A stretch of 64,000 nt of DNA from JABMQB01 sp963678235 (GCA_963678235.1 OY782766.1:4774001-4838000); one strand, 5' to 3'. Shown: positions 18,760 through 27,209, numbered from the stretch's first letter. Translations and numbers: made by a program. Notes: generated from the letters alone by a model not told the origin.

Positions 18760-18837
18760 TTTTTTCTAATTTTGAATGTTATGATGAATAATTTTTAGAA
18801 TCTCCGACACATTTTTTTTGTTTAAACTAGCATTTTC

Positions 18838-20172
18838 TCAAAAAAACCATTTGTATAGCAACACTTTTTCAACATTTGCTTCAGGGTAATTTCCTTTTCT
18901 AAGCCGGGCAATCAGATCAAGGTCGCTTCCTACTTCCAGTTTTTCATCAAATCCCTTCATGTCAAGCAGCGTATGTTTTCTGATCAATAAACTACTTGGG
19001 ATGAAAGATCGGTGAGGTTCATCGTGCTCAGGTTTTAAAAATGTTGGCTTTTGAACATCCTTGCCCCACATCAATTGTTGAAGGCAGGTAACCCAAGTGC
19101 AATATGGATCGTTTTTTAATTGTTCCCATTGTTCTGTCAGCTTCCCCGGAAGCCATTCACCATCCTGGTCAAGAAATGCGATCAACTCACCATTGGAAGC
19201 CTCGATACCTATATTTCTTGAATTTGTTACGCCTTTATTTTTTTGACAAATGAGTTTTATCTCAGGGTGGTTTTCAGTTATAAACCTGCAACTTCCATCG
19301 GAAGATCCATCATCTATTGCAATGATCTCAATTGACGGATAGTTTTGGTTTTTAATACTTTGTATGGCTTTCTGAATGGTGTTCATTCCATTGAAAATAG
19401 GAATGATTACACTAATTAACGGAAAGTTTCTGAATTTCCGGAAATCCCTTAGTTGCGGAATTACAGGTGCTACGTCCCTTTCTTTACGCCGTTTTAACGA
19501 TAAATGCAGTACTTTCAGTAAGTTGAGGTCGTGAACCGTTGTTTGTTTGGTCATGTTTGTGTCGTGGATCCTGTATTCTAAGGTGGTATCTTCCAGAATG
19601 ATAATTTTCTGCTTGTCTTCCCTTAGTCGCATCCACCAGTCAACATCCTCACTATACCGTAATTGTTTATTAAAGAAATATCCTTGATCAAAAATATCCC
19701 GTTTAACCAACAGTGCCCCCAAGTGCACATGAGTAAGTCTATTCTCTTCATCTTCCCATGCATCAATATCAAGTTCCCTGCCTTCATTCATTAAATATTT
19801 TACTTTTCCACCAGCAATACTGTAATTTTCCTCCAAAACAAAGGGTAATAACAACTTTAATTTATTCTTTGGCCATAAATCATCTGCATCAATAAAAGCA
19901 ATAATGTTGCCTTTTGCCTGTTTTAAGCCAATATTCCGGGCTTCTGCAGGTCCCCCGTTTTTTTCACACCTGATAAGTTGAATTCGTTTATCCTTATTCG
20001 CAAGTTTAAGTGTTTCCTGAAATTTTTGTTCCTCTGATGCATCATCAATAACAATTATCTCCAGCTCATAAGCGTATTTTTCAGGTGCTTCCTGATTAAA
20101 CACTGATTGAATGGCTTTTGCAACATCGTCGCCATCATTGTACGTTGGAATAATAACACTAATTAGAAGCAT
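18838..20172 (-). CDS. Tandem two-domain family 2 glycosyltransferase
   Basis: The chosen ATG at 20172 gives 444 residues beginning LLISVIIPTYNDGDD. The frame can extend upstream to 20205, but the GT2 fold starts here. There are two complete GT-A domains: domain 1 (about 1-235) with IDDASEEQKF, FIDADDLW and YRIHDTNMT, and domain 2 (about 250-444) with PLISVIIPIFNGM, IDDGSSDGS and FLDQDGEW. In domain 2 the D-x-D motif is DQD. The start overlaps the end of the HprK-like gene by 14 bp, so it belongs to the same operon. It probably adds two sugars or alternating units to a cluster product (inference). Confidence 0.9.
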   Translation of the reverse strand: MLLISVIIPTYNDGDDVAKAIQSVFNQEAPEKYAYELEIIVIDDASEEQKFQETLKLANKDKRIQLIRCEKNGGPAEARNIGLKQAKGNIIAFIDADDLWPKNKLKLLLPFVLEENYSIAGGKVKYLMNEGRELDIDAWEDEENRLTHVHLGALLVKRDIFDQGYFFNKQLRYSEDVDWWMRLREDKQKIIILEDTTLEYRIHDTNMTKQTTVHDLNLLKVLHLSLKRRKERDVAPVIPQLRDFRKFRNFPLISVIIPIFNGMNTIQKAIQSIKNQNYPSIEIIAIDDGSSDGSCRFITENHPEIKLICQKNKGVTNSRNIGIEASNGELIAFLDQDGEWLPGKLTEQWEQLKNDPYCTWVTCLQQLMWGKDVQKPTFLKPEHDEPHRSFIPSSLLIRKHTLLDMKGFDEKLEVGSDLDLIARLRKGNYPEANVEKVLLYKWFF

Positions 20173-21193
20173 ATTGATTAAGATGGGTTTTAAAATTTCT
20201 TTCACATTCTAAGGCTTCTGTTCCCAATTGCCATTCAAAAGTAGGCAATTGGATGGAAAGGTTTTTGATTTTCTCGTATGCTTCTGCCCGGTTATGTGGC
20301 AAATGGTGTAAAGTGGTGGGCGCCATTGCCATAAATGCCCTTGATGAACTTGTTGGCATAATCGTTCCCACGTTTTTACCACTAACAACTGGCAACAATA
20401 CCCCTTTCAGTTCTGCCTCGTTTAACCATCGATCGGGGAATTGCTTATGCATATTAAAAATGGCTTTCTGTTCCAGATAGGTATCCGGGTTAAGTATATG
20501 CTCCTTCCAATCAAAGAACCTTTCATGAAAGTTGTCAGCCTCTAATTTTGCAGTTTGGTACAAGGCAACAACTTTTGGGGACTCTCCCATTTCAACCCAA
20601 ACATAATCATCGCCCAGATATTTGTACCCTGAATTAAGCAAGTTCATGCATGTTGTTGATTTGCCAGAACCGCTCGGGCCTGTAATTAACCAAGCTTTAC
20701 CTTCATGTGATGCAATTGCCCCCGAATGTATTAATTGCGCTGGCAGTTCGCGGGTCCAAAGATGTAAAAGCAAGCGAAAAGAAAAAGTTGTCTCCCACCA
20801 GGGAACTTCATCGCATGAATAAACCCAATAAATTCCTGTTTTATGTATTTTAGAATAAAGATAAACTTGCCTTAACCAAGGCTGAAAAAGAATTTGGTAA
20901 TTTTCCTGATCAAGGCCGGCTGAATAGCCCTGACCGTTAAATTCAATCAAATTCCATTCGGGCGCTTTTATTTTTATATCAAGACTGTCATTATCGGCAT
21001 AATATATATCCATTTCCGCTTTATCTGAGTCGTCAGTAAGCAAATGAGAAATAGAAGGTAAAAATTTTTCCCTTAATTTTTCAGATGGGGTTTTTAGATG
21101 AATATTTCGTCCGGCAATTGAGAGTGTGTCTTGTCTAAAATCAGATTTGGAGATTACAGCAAACGTTTCTTCGAAATATTTTTTTAAGCTCAT
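20159..21193 (-). CDS. HPr kinase-like P-loop protein
   Basis: A 344-residue protein. The centre holds a P-loop, WLITGPSGSGKSTTCMNLL (K178), followed by LGDDYVWVE, which resembles the GDD segment of HPr serine kinase domains. The flanking N-terminal 140 residues are family-specific. Genuine HprK that regulates the PTS has a different N-domain. Proteins of this shape accompany PqqD-like and lasso-peptide genes, and in some lasso systems a related kinase phosphorylates the precursor peptide. The ATG overlaps the PqqD-like stop as ATGA, indicating coupled translation. The substrate is unknown. Confidence 0.85.
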   Translation of the reverse strand: MSLKKYFEETFAVISKSDFRQDTLSIAGRNIHLKTPSEKLREKFLPSISHLLTDDSDKAEMDIYYADNDSLDIKIKAPEWNLIEFNGQGYSAGLDQENYQILFQPWLRQVYLYSKIHKTGIYWVYSCDEVPWWETTFSFRLLLHLWTRELPAQLIHSGAIASHEGKAWLITGPSGSGKSTTCMNLLNSGYKYLGDDYVWVEMGESPKVVALYQTAKLEADNFHERFFDWKEHILNPDTYLEQKAIFNMHKQFPDRWLNEAELKGVLLPVVSGKNVGTIMPTSSSRAFMAMAPTTLHHLPHNRAEAYEKIKNLSIQLPTFEWQLGTEALECERNFKTHLNQYASN

Positions 21194-21636
21194 TGGGTGT
21201 CTTTTGTTTCATCCGCTGGTGTTCCTTCCTTATCTTTAGCAACCCAGCCTTCTTCATCAACTTCGTGTATTGGGTCCAACATGAGCAAATCCTGCATGTC
21301 GGCATACCGGCTTAGTTTTGATGGAACAAATTCAGATGGAGGGGTTATTTCTATGTTTTTTTGGTTTTTCTCTGACTCGTCGAAAACAATCAGTTTTTCA
21401 TCTAACAGCTCTTTCCAGATTTTAGTCAGATCACCTTCTACTTCTTTTATCATCGAAGGAAACAATTTGGTAACAGACTCCATAACAGTCTCAATATTTG
21501 GAAAAGGAAGCTCATTGATTACGTGCAAAATTGTTCCGTTTAGGGTGTAATACAAACCACTATCTAAATTGGCAATTATTATTTCTTCATCAAACAAGTC
21601 AGCTGCGACCCTGGAATTAAAATGGTAAGTTTTCAT
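21190..21636 (-). CDS. PqqD-like peptide-recognition protein
   Basis: I use the ATG at 21636, because the frame upstream relies on a TTG. The protein is 148 residues. Residues 1-85 form a PqqD-type (RRE) winged-helix fold, with an N-terminal strand pair (VAADLFDEEIIIANLDSGLYY, the hallmark being the short 'L-x-x-G-x-Y-Y-x-L-N' stretch) and helices to LLDEKLIVFDE. A hydrophilic C-terminal tail (residues 95-148) contains YADMQDLLMLDPIHEVDEEG. PqqD domains bind RiPP leader peptides. It is the first gene of the minus-strand operon that runs to 15337. Confidence 0.85.
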   Translation of the reverse strand: MKTYHFNSRVAADLFDEEIIIANLDSGLYYTLNGTILHVINELPFPNIETVMESVTKLFPSMIKEVEGDLTKIWKELLDEKLIVFDESEKNQKNIEITPPSEFVPSKLSRYADMQDLLMLDPIHEVDEEGWVAKDKEGTPADETKDTQ

Positions 21637-21812
21637 ATTATATTTTATCTTTAGCAATAAAACCTTGGGGGTGGATAAATGTTTGATAAAAGTAAAAAAA
21701 AATGGCTGTCGATAAAACTTTAGGATAGCTATTTGTCAAATATTTGTATGCATTTTAGAGTGTTGTTGGTGAACTGAAGTAATTGTATGTCTTTGAAGTA
21801 TTTTTAAAAGTG

Positions 21813-23267
21813 ATGATTAGACAAAAATCTCAAGTGTATATTATTTTGATAATAAGTTTAGGGATCGTTTTACGATTGGTTCAATATTTTTATAACCGGG
21901 GACTATGGATGGACGAAGCGAGCCTAGCATTGAATATTATAAATCCGGAAATTTCATTGTTAAAGCCTTTAGAGAACCTTCAGGTTGCACCAATTTTATT
22001 TTTACTTATTGAACGATTTAGTTTTTATCTGCTGGGACCTTCAGAACTTGCTCTGCGCTTGTTTCCGCTGTTATGTTCTCTTTTATCGCTGCCATTTGCC
22101 TATTTGTTTTTTAAAAATATTTCGAAAGATAAAAGGCTGGTTTATATTGCTTTAATTACCTATAGTTTAGCCCCTTCACTGATTTATTATTCATCAGAGG
22201 TAAAACAATATGCAGTTGATGTACTCATTACCTTGGTTTTGTATTGTATAGCAAGTAGTTCCCTGGGCATTAAACCGAAAAACCTCTATTTAATTTTAGT
22301 GGGAGGATTGGGTATATTTCTTTCGAATATTGCGCCATTAATATTTGTAACGATTGGGGTTTATAGTTTGTACAAACAATTAAAAATACGTAAGATTGAT
22401 TATTGGTTCATCATAACAGGGTTTATTTGGTCAATTTTATTTGGGTTCTATTATATCTACTTTATACAAGGACATTCGACACGCGATTTTATGCTTAGTT
22501 TTTGGATGCCTAATTTCATGCCGTTAAATCCATTTTCACACGAGTTTATCAATTTTGTTGTCAAAAAAATTGGATATTCCATTAAAATGATATTTGTATA
22601 TAATACGATAAACTATGCTTTTATATTGGCATTTATTGCACTAATGCTTGCACTAGGTATTTGGAAGATTGCAGTGAAAAGAAACGTCAAACTTCTTTTA
22701 TTTATATTCTTTCCCATTGTGTTGCACCTCCTAATCTCAGCATTAAAAATATATCCCTATCATCTTCGATTGGTTTTGTACCTCACACCTTTTTATATAT
22801 TGATTTTTGCGTTTGGTTTAAATGCCATCTATCGTTTTATAAAGAGCAAAGTATCCGGAAAGGTTGCTGTTGTAACAGTTTTTATAGTATTTGTAGTACT
22901 ATCATTTTTTAACATGAAACTATTTCCGTACGAACGCATGGAGAGCCGAAAAGCATTGCAATATGTATTCGAGAATAAAAAACCGGATGAACAATTTTAT
23001 GTCAATTGGGATTTCAATAGTGCATATCGTTATTACAAACTTTCTGGGATTATCCCCTTCCAGGATGCTATAATTGAAGGGAAAATAGAACCTGGGTGTG
23101 ATGGTTACAAAAAAGCAGCAGAAAGCCTAAAAGGTAAAATATGGTTTATTGGAACAGATGTTCAGGGTTCAGGGAATGATTGTATTTTTCAATATTTAAA
23201 GGATAATGGCGAGTTGCTAGATAGATATGATGATTTTAAGGTACATGCGGTTTTATATAAGCTTTAA
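21813..23267 (+). CDS. Polytopic glycosyltransferase, GT39/PMT-like (GT-C fold)
   Basis: A 484-residue integral membrane protein starting at the ATG 21813 (the longer frame begins at TTG 21783). It has about ten to twelve membrane segments. The first loop contains LWMDEASLALNII, matching the conserved D-E loop of GT-C enzymes of the ArnT/PMT type, which use polyprenyl-phosphate sugars at the outer membrane face of the inner membrane. The C-terminal 90 residues are soluble. It diverges from the PqqD-like operon and converges with pabC, overlapping its stop by 4 bp. It could glycosylate a product of the divergent cluster, but that is only a neighbourhood inference. Confidence 0.85.
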   Translation: MIRQKSQVYIILIISLGIVLRLVQYFYNRGLWMDEASLALNIINPEISLLKPLENLQVAPILFLLIERFSFYLLGPSELALRLFPLLCSLLSLPFAYLFFKNISKDKRLVYIALITYSLAPSLIYYSSEVKQYAVDVLITLVLYCIASSSLGIKPKNLYLILVGGLGIFLSNIAPLIFVTIGVYSLYKQLKIRKIDYWFIITGFIWSILFGFYYIYFIQGHSTRDFMLSFWMPNFMPLNPFSHEFINFVVKKIGYSIKMIFVYNTINYAFILAFIALMLALGIWKIAVKRNVKLLLFIFFPIVLHLLISALKIYPYHLRLVLYLTPFYILIFAFGLNAIYRFIKSKVSGKVAVVTVFIVFVVLSFFNMKLFPYERMESRKALQYVFENKKPDEQFYVNWDFNSAYRYYKLSGIIPFQDAIIEGKIEPGCDGYKKAAESLKGKIWFIGTDVQGSGNDCIFQYLKDNGELLDRYDDFKVHAVLYKL

Positions 23268-23857
23268 ACATTTCTTAAGTCAATAATGGGCATATCTTCC
23301 ATATCTTGTAATGCATTGATCAAACCTACTTTTTGATATTTTTGCAAATCTTCAGGTCGAATGTCACAACAAAATATTTTCCCCTCAGTAATCAGTTTTT
23401 CACGCTGTGTGCCATTTAGTAATGTAGTTTTTGGTGACCACCACCTATTTCCATCAAAAAATATGGGATTAGCTGTAAAACTATCGGTAATAAAACCATT
23501 TTTAACTATTAGGATATCATCGGCATCGCCTCTTTGTTTAAATAACGACTGCAAATAGTCGCGGTTTTTGTATTTATAGGTATAATCAATCGTATTGTCA
23601 ACGATAAGTTTCAAAGATTTTACCGATCGGTAAATATGTGGGATAAATTCAATTTCTTCGATGTGTTTTGTGTAAGTAACCCTGCACCTGAACAAACCCT
23701 TTTTTTTATCATCGGGCACACGAATTAGTTCGCGTAAATTTAACTCGCTACGCTCACCAAAACATGCTTTTCTGGCTTCGTTCAACCTTTTGCTATGAAA
23801 TTCAAGATTAAAAAGTTGTCCGTCTTTTAGTTTTATGGTTTCAAGCAATTGGCACAT
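23264..23857 (-). CDS. pabC: Aminodeoxychorismate lyase (class IV aminotransferase fold)
   Basis: A 197-residue PLP enzyme, short for the family, that would release pyruvate from aminodeoxychorismate to give p-aminobenzoate for folate. Visible features are QLLETIKLKDGQLFNLEFHS at the start, YKYKNRDYLQ carrying the likely PLP lysine, DILIVKNGFITDSFTANP and a phosphate loop near LLNGTQREKL. It overlaps the end of pabB by 17 bp, so the two are translationally linked. No pabA glutaminase gene is nearby. The class IV fold also covers branched-chain aminotransferases, but the length and pabB linkage support this call. Confidence 0.88.
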   Translation of the reverse strand: MCQLLETIKLKDGQLFNLEFHSKRLNEARKACFGERSELNLRELIRVPDDKKKGLFRCRVTYTKHIEEIEFIPHIYRSVKSLKLIVDNTIDYTYKYKNRDYLQSLFKQRGDADDILIVKNGFITDSFTANPIFFDGNRWWSPKTTLLNGTQREKLITEGKIFCCDIRPEDLQKYQKVGLINALQDMEDMPIIDLRNV

Positions 23858-24809
23858 AAACTTTCTTTAACAATTCATCGTATTCTACATCGCATTTGCT
23901 CATAAATGTAATACCACCACCACTTTTATATATGAGGTCTTCTCCTTGTTTTTCGATAAATCGAATGAGCACGCAACTGTCAACATTGCTACCGTCAAAA
24001 GTTCCAAAAATTCCTGTATAAAAACCTCTTTTGTAGTTTTCGGCATTTCGGATTATTTCACAGGTTTTTGGTTTTGGGGCTCCGCTAATCGAACCAGCCG
24101 GAAGCATACTGAACAAAATTGAGCCTAATCTTTCCCTGTAGTCTGGCGGTAACATACCGGTAACTTGTGAACTCATTTGTAAAAGGCCATTCCGATTGGT
24201 TTTTATGCGATCAATATACATGAATTTTTCCACCTCCACATGATCGGCAACTATACTGAGGTCATTTCTGATTAAATCAACGATGGTATTGTGTTCTGCC
24301 AGTTCTTTTTGATCGTTTTTAAGTACCACCCTTGCATTGTGAACTGAGGCATCAATGGTTCCTTTCATCGGGAAAGAGGATATTTTTCCATATCTGATCT
24401 GCACAAAAATTTCCGGGGAAAAACAAACGAATTTATCTTTTAAATAGATTTTATAAGGCGCTGCACTTCTATGAAAAATTTCTTCCAAACCTATATTTGT
24501 ATATACTTTGCTAGGTTGCGTGTAGTTTAATAAATAGGTGTCCCCATTTAAAATATGGCTTTTAATAAGGTCAAAACCTATTTTATATTTTTCAAGGGTT
24601 ATTGGCTCAACTTCCCATTCAAAATCTTTTGGTGAATAGCTTAGAACAGGGCAGTTTGTTTTGTTTGGGATGGAATAAAAAAGTGAATTATTTGTTTCGT
24701 CTTCTTTAAGCACAAGAATATTTTGCATTTCGTAATCTACAAGAAATACAAAGGGGATTTTGTCTTTCCCCAATCGATTCATTTTTTGTATTGCTTCTTC
24801 TTTTTTCAT
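23841..24809 (-). CDS. pabB: Aminodeoxychorismate synthase component I
   Basis: A 322-residue chorismate-binding enzyme that makes aminodeoxychorismate. It has the conserved FPMKGTIDAS, IVDLIRNDLSIVA, LFSMLPAGSISGAPKPKT and FYTGIFGTFDG blocks of the TrpE/PabB catalytic domain. It lacks the extra N-terminal domain found in longer PabB/TrpE. The lysine in the SGAPKPKT region and the G-T-I-D sequence favour PabB over anthranilate synthase. It forms an operon with pabC. It is divergent from the YggS-type gene across 103 bp, which holds TAnnTTTG-like boxes facing both ways. Confidence 0.95.
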   Translation of the reverse strand: MKKEEAIQKMNRLGKDKIPFVFLVDYEMQNILVLKEDETNNSLFYSIPNKTNCPVLSYSPKDFEWEVEPITLEKYKIGFDLIKSHILNGDTYLLNYTQPSKVYTNIGLEEIFHRSAAPYKIYLKDKFVCFSPEIFVQIRYGKISSFPMKGTIDASVHNARVVLKNDQKELAEHNTIVDLIRNDLSIVADHVEVEKFMYIDRIKTNRNGLLQMSSQVTGMLPPDYRERLGSILFSMLPAGSISGAPKPKTCEIIRNAENYKRGFYTGIFGTFDGSNVDSCVLIRFIEKQGEDLIYKSGGGITFMSKCDVEYDELLKKVYVPIA

Positions 24810-24822
24810 TTACTGTGCTGTG

Positions 24823-24830
24823 CAAAGGTA
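24823..24830 (-). promoter_or_regulatory. Possible pabB -7 box (TACCTTTG on minus strand)
   Basis: Plus-strand CAAAGGTA is an exact reverse-complement match to TAnnTTTG. It predicts a very short leader of about 7 nt. Confidence 0.35.
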
Positions 24831-24888
24831 AAATTTTTAGTGAACGATATAGAATGCCAAAATCAACCTTTTTGACACAGAATTTTTC

Positions 24889-24896
24889 TACTTTTG
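24889..24896 (+). promoter_or_regulatory. Possible promoter of the YggS-type gene (TACTTTTG)
   Basis: An exact TAnnTTTG match ending 16 bp before the start codon. A TTTG lies 14 bp upstream, a bit close for a -33 element. Confidence 0.45.
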
Positions 24897-24912
24897 GGAA
24901 AAATTAAATTTG

Positions 24913-25581
24913 ATGGGTGTTGCAGAAAACATAACTAAATTTCAAAATGAACTTGCCGATAATGTGAAACTGGTTGCAGTTTCGAAGACAAAACCAAACG
25001 ATGTGATTATGCAGGCTTACGAAGCCGGGCAGCGAATTTTTGGGGAGAATAAAGTGCAGGATTTGGTTGATAAATATGCGACTCTGCCTAAAGATATTGA
25101 ATGGCATTTTATTGGGCACCTTCAAACAAATAAAGTAAAATATATAGCACCTTTTATTGGTCTTGTGCATGCAGTTGATTCTTTAAAACTGCTTAAAATA
25201 ATCAATAAAGAAGCTCTTAAGAACAAGCGGACGATACCAGTATTATTGCAATTTCATGTTGCCGAAGAGGATACAAAATTTGGATTGTCGTTAAATGACG
25301 CCAGGGAATTATTGGGATCGGATGAATTTAAGGATTTAAAAAATGTTGAAATAGTTGGTGTTATGGGCATGGCAACCTATACCAATGACGAAAATCAGGT
25401 AAGAAATGAGTTTCGTATGTTGCGCAATATATTTGATATCCTAAAAAGTGAGTACTTTGTGGCTTCGGAAAAGTTTACCGAAATATCAATGGGTATGTCG
25501 CATGATTATCAAATAGCCGTGGAAGAAGGCAGTACGATGGTCAGGGTGGGTACCAGCATTTTTGGGAATAGGAATTACTAA
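24913..25581 (+). CDS. YggS-family PLP homeostasis protein
   Basis: The ATG at 24913 gives 222 residues. This is a PLP-binding TIM-barrel protein without known catalysis that controls cellular PLP and amino acid pools. The PLP lysine lies in LVAVSKTKPNDVI. Other family marks are RIFGENKVQDLVDK, WHFIGHLQTNKVKYI, the MGMATYT stretch, and the C-terminal SMGMSHDYQIAVEEG with MVRVGTSIFG. It is 20 bp upstream of the dihydroorotate-dehydrogenase-like gene and probably shares its transcript. Confidence 0.95.
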   Translation: MGVAENITKFQNELADNVKLVAVSKTKPNDVIMQAYEAGQRIFGENKVQDLVDKYATLPKDIEWHFIGHLQTNKVKYIAPFIGLVHAVDSLKLLKIINKEALKNKRTIPVLLQFHVAEEDTKFGLSLNDARELLGSDEFKDLKNVEIVGVMGMATYTNDENQVRNEFRMLRNIFDILKSEYFVASEKFTEISMGMSHDYQIAVEEGSTMVRVGTSIFGNRNY

Positions 25582-25601
25582 TGAATAATTGACATAGAAT
25601 T

Positions 25602-26579
25602 ATGGCAAATCTGGAAACAAATTATTTAGGATTGAAACTGAAAAATCCACTGGTTATAGCTAGTTCGGGGCTTACCAATTCGGTAAAAAAAATAAAAGAG
25701 TTGGAAGAAGCCGGTGCGGCAGCCGTAGTTGTCAAATCAATTTTTGAAGAACAAATACTAAACGAGCTAAGCAGCCTATTAAAATCGGAATCGTACCCCG
25801 AAGCAGAAGATTATATGAAAACTTATCTGCGCGACAATACTGTTTCTTCACATTTAAATCTTGTAAAAGAGGCGAAAGAAGCTGTTAATATTCCGGTTAT
25901 TGCTAGTATTAATTGTGTTTCAGGCGCCGAATGGACAACCTTTGCCAAGGAGTTTGAAGAGGTTGGAGCCGATGCTTTGGAGCTTAATATATTCTATGTG
26001 CCAACCGAAAAAGATAAAAAATCAGGTGAAATAGAACAGGTTTACCTGGATATCCTTTCAAAAGTAAAAAAAGAAGTAAATATTCCGGTTGCGGTTAAAA
26101 TAGGCATGTATTTTACCAATTTAGTTGGTATGACCGAAAAACTGAAAGCTAATGGAGCAGCTGGTGTGGTGATGTTTAACCGCTTCTATGAACCTGATAT
26201 AAATTTAAAAACACTGGAGATAACTTCATCCGAGATTTTTAGCCATCCGGCTGATTTAAGACGATCGTTACGCTGGACTGGATTAATTGCCTCGAAAGTA
26301 AAAAACCTGGATATTGCGTCATCCACAGGGATTCATGATGGAAGTGCTGTTTTGAAACAATTACTTGCTGGGGCAAAAGCAGCACAACTTTGCTCGGTTA
26401 TTTATCAAAACGGCTCGCAGGTAATCGCAAAAATCCTTCAGGAAATTGAAAGTTTTATGGAAGAATGGCGATTTGAAAACCTGGACGATTTTATCGGAAG
26501 ATTATCGTATGATAAAATTCCTGATCCGATGCTATATGAGCGTTCACAGTTTATGAAATATTTCTCGGGAAGGGAATAA
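25602..26579 (+). CDS. Dihydroorotate dehydrogenase-like flavoprotein of uncertain reaction
   Basis: A 325-residue TIM-barrel protein resembling class 1 DHODs at the N-terminus (LGLKLKNPLVIASSGLTNSV) and in KEFEEVGADALELN and the IPVAVKIG barrel strand. Where class 1 enzymes have N-x-S-C-P-N with the catalytic cysteine, this protein reads ELNIFYVPTEKDKKSG, and the usual phosphate-site glycine motif is also altered (STGIHDGSAV). It may reduce another substrate. Operon with the YggS-type gene, with a terminator directly after it. I am confident of the fold, less of the function. Confidence 0.8.
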   Translation: MANLETNYLGLKLKNPLVIASSGLTNSVKKIKELEEAGAAAVVVKSIFEEQILNELSSLLKSESYPEAEDYMKTYLRDNTVSSHLNLVKEAKEAVNIPVIASINCVSGAEWTTFAKEFEEVGADALELNIFYVPTEKDKKSGEIEQVYLDILSKVKKEVNIPVAVKIGMYFTNLVGMTEKLKANGAAGVVMFNRFYEPDINLKTLEITSSEIFSHPADLRRSLRWTGLIASKVKNLDIASSTGIHDGSAVLKQLLAGAKAAQLCSVIYQNGSQVIAKILQEIESFMEEWRFENLDDFIGRLSYDKIPDPMLYERSQFMKYFSGRE

Positions 26580-26604
26580 GGATATAGTTGTTGTAACAAC
26601 TTGG

Positions 26605-26633
26605 GAGCGATAGAAATATTGCTCTTTTTTTTT
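26605..26633 (+). terminator. Intrinsic terminator after the DHOD-like gene
   Basis: GAGCGAT / ATTGCTC, a 7-bp stem (one G-U) with a 6-nt loop and nine T. A smaller inverted repeat GTTGTT/AACAAC lies just before it. Confidence 0.85.
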
Positions 26634-26642
26634 ATAAATGCC

Positions 26643-27170
26643 TTATTCTGTTGGTTGATTCAGAAATTTCAAAATTACGTTTAAGAAATAAGCTTTATTT
26701 TCACTAGCTTTCGGTAATATTTTTTTGATCTTATCCACTTCTTTTTTCACAAGATCATCAGCGGGTAAATATTCCAGGTTCTCAATAACGGTTAGGGCTT
26801 CGAAAGAGGTTAAATCATCTTCTTCAATAACAAGATCAACAAAAAGTGGTAAATATTGTGTGTATTTTAATCCGTTTTGCCAACAAACCTCGATCAATTT
26901 TTTTTGTATTTTCTTATTCTCTTTTCCAACAATTGCATCAATCAGATAAGGTACAATATCTTGTTGTTTCAATTCACAAAGAATACTAAAAGCTTCCTTT
27001 TTTACCGATTCGTGTTTTGATTCACGATAAATTCCAATAAGAAATGGCATATATTGAGCCTTCCCCGATTGCCTTAAACTGGTTAGCCCGGATAAGTTCT
27101 CTGATTCTTTGTCTGACTTCAGGTTCGTAATTATCTTTTGATTGAGTTTTGTTTTCGAATTTTGTTCCAT
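26643..27170 (-). CDS. HEAT-repeat protein
   Basis: The ATG at 27170 gives a 175-residue protein. The open frame continues upstream, but there it is antisense to the MATE gene and compositionally unlike protein. The sequence is four or five helical hairpins of HEAT type (LTSLRQSGKAQYMPFLIGIY; ESVKKEAFSILCELKQQDIV; IVPYLIDAIVG). Such repeats bind proteins, and no enzyme motif is seen. It converges on the DHOD-like gene and diverges from the MATE gene. Confidence 0.8.
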   Translation of the reverse strand: MEQNSKTKLNQKIITNLKSDKESENLSGLTSLRQSGKAQYMPFLIGIYRESKHESVKKEAFSILCELKQQDIVPYLIDAIVGKENKKIQKKLIEVCWQNGLKYTQYLPLFVDLVIEEDDLTSFEALTVIENLEYLPADDLVKKEVDKIKKILPKASENKAYFLNVILKFLNQPTE

Positions 27171-27192
27171 CAATGTTAAATCTTTAGTGCCA

Positions 27193-27200
27193 CAAAAATA
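27193..27200 (-). promoter_or_regulatory. Possible -7 box for the HEAT-repeat gene (TATTTTTG on minus)
   Basis: Plus-strand CAAAAATA, 23 bp before the start. The -33 element is not evident. Confidence 0.3.
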
Positions 27201-27209
27201 ATTCTTTTC

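Noticed and set aside
18760..18837. Search for a precursor frame between the two GT2 genes
   Set aside because: Only 3- to 5-codon frames on the coding strand.
21637..21812. Search for a RiPP precursor frame next to the PqqD-like gene
   Set aside because: Both strands contain only frames of up to about 14 codons, with no leader-like or core-like sequence.
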